A stretch of 64,000 bases of DNA, from assembly GCF_015832195.1 (NCBI RefSeq), contig NC_052027.1:3100001-3164000 (forward strand), read 5' to 3'. The stretch is from Motacilla alba alba. Taxonomy: Eukaryota; Chordata; Aves; Passeriformes; Motacillidae. Of the stretch, positions 49,201 to 61,200 are shown one piece after another. The stretch's first letter is position 1, and each line of letters opens with the position of its first letter. Below the pieces are notes generated by a model. It ran no database searches. It was not told where the DNA came from and worked only from the letters and a program-made list of their open reading frames with translations. The position numbers were made by a program, and so were the translations under genes.

Positions 49201-52200
49201 GAAATATTCCAGCTAAAAGCAGGTTCAAAACCAATAGAACCCCAGAAAGAAACAAGTGAGGAATGACTGGAGAAGGAAGTTTAATAACGTTGTAAATAAA
49301 GAACTATAAATAAGGGATGGAGAGCTTGAATTATTTTACTGTATTTGCAGCTGGCATTTCATTAAAGGTAGTAAGAAAATATTTTCCAATTTCTTGACAA
49401 AACTCCTGAAGATTCAAGGGTTTACCCCTGCTTGTTGCAAAGAATGGAATACAAACAGCAACATAGCATAGATACTTGTTTTAATGCGGTTGCCACAATA
49501 AATTAATTGAAAGTAATGCATTTGGTAACAGGGAAGAGAGGTTGAACTTAGAAGGAGGAAGGTCAGAAATGCTGAACAGGATCTGATACCCCTTATTTAT
49601 TGGTTTCAAGTCTCACTGCTTCATTGGAAAGCAGCCCCTTTCAGGTTATCAGGAATATGAACTCCAGGCACTTCTGCCCTTGGCCAGTGCCTTGTGCTCA
49701 GCACTGGCTTCTGGGGGAGAAAGGGCCTGCTCAGGTGAATTCCCTGGATGGTTCTGAAAAATGAGCAGAGCACTGGAAAGCACTTCTGACATCCCTGCTG
49801 GCTAAAAGGAGTGCTGGTGTTGTGTGGACAGCTTAAATGAGGGAGCACAAAATCTCCTCTGGGTGATTTGAGAGCGTTGTTGCTGTGTCATACCGAGTCA
49901 CTGAGGCTCTTTTCACCTCATTGGAACCATTCAGTCTCCTGTTTCTCCAGCTTGGAGTGTTGCTGTCCAGCCTTTTGGCTGTGGCTTCCCTTGGAGAGAG
50001 TGAGGGAGCTCTTGGGGACGCAGCACTGGCAGGCACCAGAGGAGTTCTGTGTGTGCAGTGATCAGGTGTCCTCTGCACCTTGACTGATCCCTGGTGCTGG
50101 GTCTCCCTCACAAACACGTTCCACTCAGCTCTCCCCTTCTCCATGAGCAAATCCTCCCTGGGAGCAGCAGCTTGGGATGCTACAGAGGAGGCCAAGACAT
50201 GGGCACTCAGCTTTTTCCCCTTGGGATTGTTGTCTGTCTGTCTGTCTGTCTGAGCCCCTCGCACTCAGGAGCTGTCAGGGAAGGAGCTGAGCTGTCCTGG
50301 AGTCACCCTGGGCTTGGGCCAGATCCAAAAGCAGCCCTTAGAAAACACTTCTGGCAGGCAGTTTGGGGTTTTGTGCATTCCTGTGTCTCTGGTGTCCCCC
50401 AAAGGCTGTTCCCCAAAGCTGCTGCTCCCTTGGTTTTGTCTTTCTCCCTGGTTCCTTTTGTCACCAGTCCTGCCACTCAGATCAGTCCCTTCCTGCTGTG
50501 ATTGAGCTTTCCAAAACGAGCAAGGTGAGGAGTCCCAGATACTTAAGTAGCTGTGCTGGCTCCAGGCCCTTCCGTTTGTGTCTTTGGTTAAATGGCTGCT
50601 GGAATTTTTTCTACACAGTTTTAGAGAGAGCTCATTAGCAAGTGGCACATGTGAAATCCCTTAAATAGTGTGAAATGCCAGGGCCATCTGCACAGTTTGG
50701 ATACTCTGCTCTGTCTGAGGGGGCTGGTAGGATTTTGTCCATATTTCTGGAGAAATAAAAGGGCATTTGAGATTGCCAGACCTCAGTACAAGTGGGCAAA
50801 TTCAAAGAATTACTTCATACACTGCATCAGTCTCCATATCTGATCACCATTGCTGTACCATGCTGCAGTCCTGTCACTTCTTTTAGAACTGTTCTCATGA
50901 TCAGGCTTTTGCATTTACCCTGTTCATTGTATTTATGCTGTCCTGTTTCTATTCCTTACTTATTTTAAAATTTTCACAGGAAATATATCATCAATAAAGA
51001 TATTTTTCTTAATATTCAGGGAAGGATCCAAATTGAAAATGGTGCACTTACAATATCAAATCTAAATCTGACAGATTCTGGCAGATACCAGTGCATAGCT
51101 GAAAATAAACATGGTGTCATCTCTTCGAGTGCAGAGCTCAGGGTTGTAGGTAAGATGTTCCTTTTTTCACTAAAACACAAACCTCATTATCCCTCTCCAC
51201 ACCCCCTCAGATTGCACCTCAGATTTAACTCACTCAGCTGCTGTCACTGAAATAAAACGTTTTTGTTAACCTGATGTCTTTATCTGCAGAGCTGAGGAGT
51301 TGAGTCATCTGCTGCCAGAGGATTTTCAGGCCAATCATTCATTTAAAACAGAACAGGATAAATTATTCACGAGGGGAAGAGCAGGGAGGGGGGGTTGGGG
51401 TTAAAACCCCTGTGGAGGTGCTGCTGGCTCCATCAGCTGCTCTCACTCCTCAGGGACACCCTGGGGTTAAAAACCTCTGTGTCAGCCCTTCAGGAGCCAG
51501 GGACAGGCAGTGACATCGAGCCACCCCCCAGCCTGCCTGTGCTTGGGTTGGAATGGTCACAGCTGCTTGTTTGAGGGAGCACAGCTGGGGGCTGACACAG
51601 CCGTGCCATTTCTCCCTCAGCACAGTCCAAACTAAGCTGTGGCTGTGTTTTGGGGACACAGGTTATTATTCCCTTTGTGGTGTGGATGAGCACACAAGGC
51701 TCCTTCAGCCATGCTCTCCTCCAACACTGAATTTCCTTTCCAAGGTCAGTGTTAGCTTGGGAGAGGCCATGAGCCTTCTCAAAATGTCATTCATTAAAAG
51801 TTCACTCAGAATGAGCTGCCCTGTCCTTCCCTGCCATCTGACACCCACTGATACATGGAACTGGGAACCTTCCAGTTCCCTGAGGTTCGGCGAGACTCCT
51901 GGTGTGGTATTGATTAGATTAATTAGATAAATCTGCTCCCTTCAGCAGAGCATCCACCTGGGCAGGTGCTGAGCATGAAGCTGGGCTCATGGAGCTTTGA
52001 TGGCTGTGATCTTTGTGCGTGCCTTGTTGGGTGCTCACCTGCACAGCTGAGACCTTTGGTAGCAGGATGAGGTACAGAAAAGGAGGAGAAAATGCCTAAT
52101 TGCCCAATGGAAGATCTGTCTGAACTAATTAATGGTGTTAATTATGTTTGGAATCTGAGAAGTGCTCGTGTAAGTGCTAACTAGTAGTATCATTAATGCC

Positions 52201-55200
52201 ATTAAAAGTGCTTTTTTTCACTGCTATTGCCCCTTCTGTTTTAGCTTCTGCTCCAGATTTTTCCAAGAGCCCAATGAAGAAACTGATCCAGGTTCAGATA
52301 GGCAGCACAGTTGATTTTGAGTGCAAACCCAAAGCTTTCCCTAAGGCCAAATGTACCTGGAAGAAGGGAGGTGAGCGGCTGCAGGAAAACGAAAGGTATC
52401 ACGTTACACTGGTTTATTTGTTTTAATCTTACAAGAAGCTTTTGTGTGTCCTTTATGCAGTAGTGTCAGCTGTAGATCCAAACACTGTAAAGTCTCTCTG
52501 AAGTCTGGCTGGCCTGGGGTTTTTTGCTTGGTTTTTTTTTGTTGTGATGGTTTGAGAGCCCTGAGAGGGCAAGTGTGCTGCTTTTTCCAAGGTCAAGGGT
52601 CACATTTTGTTTTCAGTTTAATGTAGAGTCGGGTCTGATTTGGAGAGAACCAGGTACTGATAGAAAACTGAGAATGCAAAGCCTGTGCAAAAGTACTAAA
52701 AGGCTTCAACAAAATGCTCTGAAAAATGTTGGCAAAGGGGCAGTTGAGGTGTGTTACAGCCATGGGGATGGTGCAGCTGAGAAAAGAAAGAAAAGTTAAT
52801 TGGGAGGCCAAGAGTAGCAGGTGAAAACACGAAAAGAAAAGGAAAATGCACTTCCAGGTTCTTTCCGAGCAGCCATGATCCTACCAGGGATAGCAGATGC
52901 CATCATTGTTTATGGTTATTTGTGAGGGTTAGGGTGACAGTGGATGTGTTTTGGGATTGTAATTCTCAGGGGAGAGTTTGGGATTCACCCACGCCCCGCG
53001 CTATTGATTTCCAGCAACATATAAATGTTTTTTTTCCCAGCAATACCCATTAAAGCATTATTGAATTAGCCATAAACCGAAACTGCACAAGTGTGCTGGT
53101 TAAATTGTATTTAAAAAAACCAACAATGCAGGGCTCTCCCACACTGGGCATTGCTGACTTCCCAGCCTTTCTGTTCTGCATGTCAGTGTTTACACAGGCT
53201 GGGAGCTCCAGGGAGGGAGCTGGGGCAGCACAGGAGCTCCTTGGAGCAAAGGTGTGAGATGGTTACAGCTGTGATTTGCCATGGGCACAGTCAGTGTGGC
53301 ACTTGGGGCATTCCAGCTGCTCAGGACAGGCTGTGAACGCTCAGAGGAGCCAGAATTGGTTTTTGGCAGCTCAGGACAGGCTGTGCACTCTCAGAGGAGC
53401 CAGAATTGGGTTTTGGCAGCTCAGGACAGGCTGTGCACTCTCAGAGGAGCCAGAATTGGGTTTTGGGAGCTCAGGACTGTTATTATAGGACACGAAATGA
53501 TGACATGCTTACTGCTGCTCTCAAGGTGAAGAAAAAAGGGAAATTTATTTGCTGACTCCAACATTTATAGTTTTCCAAAAGTGACAGTGGATTGGAGGGT
53601 GACAGTGCCACCTCTCCAATGACACTGGACAAACCAACAGTCTATTAAATTTCTCCTCCTCCATAAAAGAATGCAAAACAATAAGTTTTTTATAGAATTG
53701 TGGGAGAAGGTTCATTACAAGAATGTAAACATCAGAAAGCTTAGAAAAATCTTAAAAAATCAAAGTGACACAAGACAGGCTGTGCACGCTCAGAGGAGCC
53801 AGAATTGGGTTTTGGGAGCTCAGGACAGGCTGTGCACGCTCAGAGGAGCCAGAATTGGGTTTTGGGAGCTCAGGACAGGCTGTGCACGCTCAGAGGAGCC
53901 AGAATTGGGTTTTGGCAGCTCAGGACAGGCTGTGCACTCTCAGAGGAGCCAGAATTGGGTTTTGGGAGCTCTCTCTGCCCCAGGTCAGCCTTTCTGCCTG
54001 GGTTGGGCACAGGCTGCAGTCCCAGCAGCAGCTCTGGGAGGTCACAGGGTGTGCTGGGAGCAGTGGGGACAGGCTGGCTGTGCCCGTTCCTGTGGTGTCA
54101 CACTGTGCTTGGCAGGATAATTCAGGGACAGAGAGGGCCCAGAAGGCCAGGCATGACACTGAGGAAAGGGAGCATGAGGGTTTGAAGGAGGATTGCCATG
54201 GCACTGTGGTGTGATTTAAGGAGTGTGTCCCTGCTCCTCTAGGACTGGGGGTTGATTTGTACGAAGCTTAGCCTGGCATCAGGAACCTGCTTCTAAATTA
54301 GACAAAATTCTTCTGGTCCTACTCCTGTAAAACACCTCGTTGTGCTTTTCTTCTGCAGTTTTTCAACACAGAAGTTGCTCTCAGATAGATAAAACCTGGA
54401 GAGAGTTCAGGGGCGACCTTTATTTGTGCCATCATAAGGCTGGAGCTGTCTCCTTGTTCCCAGAAGCTTTGGGCACTGCTATCTTTGCCCTGGCTCTTTG
54501 TTCACAGGGGCCTCAAGAGTTTTCCTGTGTTCTGGTGTTAAGTGTTGTCAAATGTGACAATTTGGCAGAAGTTGGGGCATCTGTTGCTGCAGAGCTGGAC
54601 ATGGTGCCACAGCCTCACTGGCTGGCTGCCTGCAGGCAGGCCAGCACAGTCCCTTTCAAAATAGCATTACTTGGTTATTGAATACTTCTAGCCTTCAATT
54701 AAACAATACTAATGTATTAAATTAAACAACGACCTCTGAAACTTCTGTGAAACTTGCTGCCTTTCGATGGCTCTCAATCAGTTTTATGTTTGTGACTGCT
54801 TTTGTAAAGCGTGTGCAAAGAACACACAGCACCTGATTTTGTCTGTGTAGGGAAATTCCCAGCTTTTGTCCCCGTTCCATTTCCATAAAGAGTAGAATGG
54901 TGTCACTTTCATTTGGGGTGATGGTACCAGGCTGAAGAAATCAACACTCAGCTTGCAAAAATGAATGGAATGTGATGCTGCCTGCTTTAGGTTTATGAAC
55001 ATAAATTACAGCTGTTACTTCTGCCAAGTGCAGGTAATTCCAAAATATGACCCAGAGCGTGTATTTTTGACAACACACTGTAAATGGCTTCCAGAGGAAG
55101 CACAATAACAAGGCAGTAATCCTGAATTAATCTAAATGAAATAAACTTGCCTTTGGAGAAGAGCAGAGGGAGGTTCTTTGCAGAAAACCCTGGAGTTCAT

Positions 55201-58200
55201 TACTGTCTGCTGTGAATAATTGCAATTCGTGAATTTCATGCAGTTCTACAAATTCCTGCAATTCGGGGAAGGGTTTCAAATTAGCAGCACATTTTTCAGC
55301 CCTGAACTCCCATTTCCAGTGGGGAAGTCTGCTGGGGAGGGTTTCCTCTGCTTTGATTGCAGCAAGCAGGAGGAATGAGTTCCTGCCACCAGGGAGGTCC
55401 AGCATGGACAACACCTGGGAGAGGTGGGGAGGCAAAAGGAGCTGAATTTTAATTACATTTGCCACAGCATGGCTAGAATTGACATGTCTTAAGAAAATCC
55501 CTGTTTGAATAATAAAGATAAAGCACAAATACGTGAATTTTTTGTCGTCAGAGAACTTGGGTTTCACTGAGGTTCTGACCACAATGCTTTGGTCAGAACC
55601 TGACCAAAAGCCTGAGAGAGTTTCATTTTGATGGCACTGTTGCTCGTGTTCTTAATTTATTTTTAAATGCCGCTGCTGTTTCCGTATGTGGAAGATGTGG
55701 ATAATGACTCAGTAAATTTTAATTAAATGAGCTGAATATAGTGTGTCTTGTGGAGGGGAGAAAATATAATTCAAAATGGATTCATGAGCTCTGGGCTGAG
55801 AAATTGCTCAGCATTGAAGAAAGCAATCTTGTTTCTTGTTAATTTTGCAAAGTATGTGATTTTTTTTTTTCTAGAGTATCTTTAATAAAGAGAGCTAAAC
55901 ATTAAAGAGCAGTGGAGTGCAGAGAGCAGTGAAAGCATAGGATAACATGCAGAAGGAAAGACAGAAAATGGGAATTAAATTTATCAGGTGCCTGAGACAC
56001 CTCCACCTCTGGATGGATGAATTTCTGTTGTCTTTTTATCCTCCAGAAAAGGAGGATTAGATGTTTAACCAAGGTTAAATGCTCCTGATGCTGGTTTAAC
56101 TCACTAAAACCAGAATAAATACTAAAATAGCTGTTGTCCAGACATAACCCCTTCCAAGATTTCCTTCATGTTTTGTGTATGTACATGGCTTTTAATTTTC
56201 AGTTTGTGCTTGACAGTCACTGCCTGTGGGCTGTAGTGGGTCTGAACTCCTGGCTCAAATACCTGACTGGAAGAGAGTTAAAAACCAGGATTTTGTGAAA
56301 ATGCAGAGCATCATTTAAAAATAATTCACCTTCAAACAAACTCACCTTATTCCTAGATATTTCTACATTTACCAAGAGTTGAAAAAGATGAGAAGATGCT
56401 GCAAAAACTTCACTGAAAAACTTCCCAGTGGAATTCCCTTAGGAAAACTCCAGTTTTAGCAGCTTTCAGTGTGGCCAAGTGATGGCAAATTAAAGGAGGA
56501 AATAAATAGTTCCTGATAAAAGAATTGCACTATACTTAGAAGTATTAGTTAATGGTTTTAGCTTCCTGGCAATTTGAATTCAGTATTTTTATTCATTTTG
56601 TGTTACAGTTTGAAATGCTGCGATGTGAAAAGTAATACATTTACTTACCAGTACTCGCAGAGGATTTTATTTTGCTGACTTGCCTGTTAATTAATCTGCT
56701 TTAATTTAGTTGGAGTTTGATTGATACATTAAAAGACAGTTTTGACCCACTTTGCCACTGTGCCTTTGCACTGAGGTGTTACGAACAGGAAAGGAACGTG
56801 TTTGTGTTTATTACCATATCAGGAAGGATCTAAAATACTTGTTGTTTTTTTTTTCTGAATAATCTGAGAAATGAAACAGGCAGTGATTCCTGGGTTGGAA
56901 GGTGTTTGATAGTTCAGAAATAAAGAATTGCCTTGGGAGGGTGAACAGTCATCAACAGCTGCATTAATGACACCAGGTTTCAGTGGAGGCACGCTCTGTC
57001 TTCTTTCTCTAAATATCAATATATAAAGAGGTCTAATTTTTAAATAAGTGCATAAACAGGTATAATTTCCCTCAAACTGGGAACCCCAAACTCTTGAAGT
57101 TGTTTAATCCTTCTCCCCATCCTGCTGACCTCAGTGGCAGGGTGTGGGGGTGAGTTAAGGGGGTTCCATTTGTAGAGGAAAAGAATCTCCCCAAACATCC
57201 ATTTCCCCCAGTTCTGCTCAGGAATTAGTGAGAGATGATGAGTTTGTCAGTGATGCTGGGATCTGATGACCAAACAGGTCCTAAATCCATCTCCAGCTGG
57301 AATTGAGGTGGGTTTTGGACCATCACTCCCCCCATGGTCCCTTTTGAAGGGCTAAAGGTTCTGTGCCATTTGCCAGGGTACCAGAAGGTTGTGGAAAATG
57401 GAATTTCCATGGAAAATTGCTGGCCTTAAGCAAAATGATTTGGGAAAACACCTGTAGCTGGAGGAATGGCAAAGGCTGGATTGTTATTTGTGTGTGTCAC
57501 AGGTCTGGGTCTCTCCCTGGCAGTGTTCCAGCACCGTGTGTGAATACTGAATGATTCCAGTTAAACTAAAAGCTGTGGGGTTTATATTTATCTATATTAT
57601 TTTATATTTATATTTGTCTCCTGTTTCAGCAGGAGGGGCAGAGCTGTTTTTGGGGTTGGGGTTTCTGCAGGCTCTGAGCTGCATTTACTGTTTTGTAATT
57701 GGAAAAAGTGGAGCATTGCTCTTTTTCTAATTTACCAGTAAAGATTTTATTTCAACTATATTATTTTTCTCTAATTGATTTTTTTTCCCGTGTATTGTTT
57801 GCTTTTTGTTTTTAATTCTAGAAAAAAATTATTCTTAATTATATCAGGGTTTTAATAAGCTTTCTGTTTAATTATTTTAGGCAAGCCAGGCTTGCAGGTA
57901 GCTCAGAGCACTCTAAAAGTGATTCATTTTAATTAAACAATAGGCATTTTCAGGTTTATTCCCTGATCCTGCTTTTTCTTTTGTTTGATCTTATACTTTG
58001 TCAACACTTGGGGTTTCTTTAATTTTGTATTTTTTCTGTTGGAAATTGCATCAAAGCAGATGAAGCCTCAGCTAGAAAGTGCAACAGCACTTGCTTGTAA
58101 CCATAATTGATGTATTTTAACACCTTCTTTTGATGTCATTCTAATTACCTATAAAATGTATCACTCATGTCTTTAACACATTTAAAATACCTATAAACCA

Positions 58201-61200
58201 TATGGCACGGTTTAATTAATTTTAAATGTTCCATCTAACATGAAGTGCAGCCAAATATGACTGAGGAATTTTCCAAAACAAGTTAATGAACCCCGGGGAA
58301 GTCACTGGTGAGGCTCATCCTTCCTTGAAAAAACACCTCAAATGCCACCACATCAGCTGAGGTACCTCAGGATGCTTTGTGCTTATAAATGGATTAAACT
58401 GCCTATTTATAGCTCTCTTTCTCACCCCAGTAAAATGCTTTTGTCTGTTGTTCTAACAGGGTGACTTGTTATCTCTTGTAATTTGCATCTGCTAATTTCA
58501 TTATTGCACCACCTCTGCCCAGAGGAAGCGTGGCTCAGCTGCAGCCCTGAGAGCTGGTACACCCTTTTTAGGGAAATACAAAATGCAATTTGAACTAATT
58601 AAGAGAAAAGCATTTAAAAATTGTGTATATTTATGTGTTGCAATTCCAAAAACGCGTGTTTTCCTTGTACAGAGCAGTGCAGCTGTGGCAGAGTGCAGAC
58701 TGCTGCTTTCAGAGGGTGGAAACAGGCTTTGAGGATGAGGAGGATTTGCTGCTGAGGGAGTAGGGTGGTGAAATTCCAGAGCCCTGGAGTTCTCCCACTG
58801 CTGGGATTTGCATTTAGGGAATGTGGGTTTGGGTCAGAGGAGTTAAGTGTGCAGGATGAGATCCCTGAACCCTTGCATGAAGAAATGTCCCCCAAAATCC
58901 AGTCTGAGCCTCCCTGGCCATTCCTTGTCACTTGTCACCTGGGAGGAGAGACTGAGCCACCCCTCACTGTGGAGAGCTGATCCCAGCACAGCAGAATTTA
59001 GCCAAGAACTCAGCTGGGACGAGTGGAGGGGATCTGCTGCCATTATTTTACTTTCAGAGTGTTGAAAACAAAAGGAGCAGCTGATGTGTGTGATGAATTC
59101 ATTCCCTCTGTACTGAATAAAGAGCAGGTGGAAGTGAGCAGAACCCTCCCAGCTCTTCTGAGGGAGGGAAGGTGGCAGTGTCAGGTTTGGTGACATTTGC
59201 TGCCTTTTCAGCTGGCACCTCCCCTGAAAGGGAGCAAGACTCAGCGGATGCGGGCAGAGCTTTGCCTGGAGAGCGTTTGTTTGCTGCTCTGTTCATTCTG
59301 CAGCTCAGTTTCCAAATTTCCAAACCACCATCCAGCCAGGGGGCTGTGCTCCAGTTTGGTGCCTCTCAGATGGGTTGAAGGGCTGTGAGAGAAAAGCTCT
59401 TTTGACTTGGGCATATCAGGAAAATGGGTAATTGTTCAAATTTGTAATACTGTGGACATTTTTATATATATTCAGTTATTCTGCTGCTTGCAGGTTGTCT
59501 TAGGGTAGAAGTCCCTGCAGCTGTGGGGAGAACAGATGGGAGGACAAGAAAAAGGGGGAAAAGGAGTCAAATCAGCCTTACCTGTGCATCAGCAGTGCTG
59601 GGATGTCACCTCTGCTGTGGGGACATTCCTGCTCCTCTGTCCTTGTCAGTGCTGTGGGTTTTCTTCTCTCCACACCTTCTATAAGCACCTTCCTGCTGTT
59701 CCATGCTCTCACTGTGTGGGGTGAAGGGGATTTTCTGTCCTGCAAGTCCTTCCACAAAGGAAGTTCATGAACAAGCCTCTGGAGTTGTCATGGTAATCAC
59801 AGTTATTTCAAAGTTGCCGTGCAGGATTTCTTGAGGTAAACAACAAAAAGCTGAAAATTATTCCCGTTTCAATTGGTGCAGCTAAAAAAAGATGGAGCTC
59901 ACTTGGGATTTCTCTCTTTCACACCCACACACCTCTTAAAATATTGGTTCTACTGGTGTCCAGAGTGATATGCCCAAAGTGATATGGGGTTGGGTTCAAG
60001 TTTGTTGGGGATGGCCACAACATTTTCAAACCCAGGCTGGTAACTGTCCAGGTTTCAGCTGGCATGGAGCTCATTTTCTTCCTAATTGTTGATGGAGTTT
60101 AATATGTCAGAGATAACAGTAAAGCATGAAAGCATGTTGTCTGCAAGTGCTGCAACTTTTCAAAATCTCCTCGTAATTTTTCAGGATCAGTCTGTTAAAG
60201 GATGGAGGACTGAGGGTGGCCAACGTGACCAAGGGGGATGCTGGCAGCTACACCTGCCTGGCCACAAACCAGTTTGGAACAGCCAGGGGCTCCACCAGCC
60301 TGGTAGTTACAGGTGGGTGAGCTGGAACTGGAATTGCAGCCTCAGGAGCCTGCAGTGCTGTGGTAGAATGTAAAGAGTATGAGAAGTTATTTATTTAATG
60401 TATAAAGATAAAAGGAAAGCTGTTACAGCTCTTTCATTAGTGTAAAAGACACTGAGGGATTTTTTTTTTTTTCTGTCTTTGACAAAGATATTTCTCAGAT
60501 GTGAGGGAGTTCTGAACACTTCCCTCCCTCCTCTCACTTCTCTAAACACTAAATAGTGCAATTATGCTTTTAAGTTCGTGGGGGTTTTTAATTTGTTATG
60601 AAAAAAACACGTCAATCAAAAAAAATCTTTGAGGTAATTTTATATTCCAGTCGAAAATCTGTTTTGCCCAAAAGAGGTTTAAATGCTGTTTGCTTATGGA
60701 AAAAGATGTGGTGGAAACTCCAGCTGCAGGGGAGCATTCAGGGACTCCACAGGCAGTAGAACACAGTCTTTGAAAAGCAAATTTGATACAGAATTGTTGT
60801 TCAGAGGGATCCTTCCTCCAAGTCATCCATTCCTGGCTGCTGGTTGAGATACTGGATGAAAAGAGCCAAGAGTTTGTGAAGTTCATCTGAAAAATGTCTT
60901 CTCTCATAATGTTCTTTTTCAAAGATTTTAATATCTAAAAGATTTCCCAAACTCAGAATTATCTAATATCCCACTGCATTGCATCTCCTGTATATCTCAT
61001 AGGTCCAGACAGAATTATTTTTTTTCAGTGAATTAACAGCTTCATGTTTTCAGCCTGTGCTCCTAAATGATTCATATCCCCTTATATACAAATAATAAAA
61101 TTATATACAGGGAATTCCTGGAATTAAATTTTATTGCTACAGTATTTACAGTAGCTGAAATTTTTCTCCTTTAATGTGATTCTGGGATAACAAACAGCTG

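Larger units (their letters stand above)
52396..60184 (+). other. CNTN3: Intron within Ig5, 7.8 kb
   Basis: The intron holds the 50-bp minisatellite interrupted by a solo LTR at 53321-53970. Nothing was recognised in 54000-60180 beyond AT-rich stretches. Confidence 0.85.

Noticed and set aside
50231..50252. TGTC repeats, and the spaced minisatellites elsewhere, as a CRISPR-like array
   Set aside because: The units are directly tandem with no unique spacers, and the genome is vertebrate.
53671..54214. Open frames of 126 to 149 codons on the + strand
   Set aside because: They cross the 50-bp minisatellite and encode its repeated [18 protein letters not shown] peptide in shifting frames.
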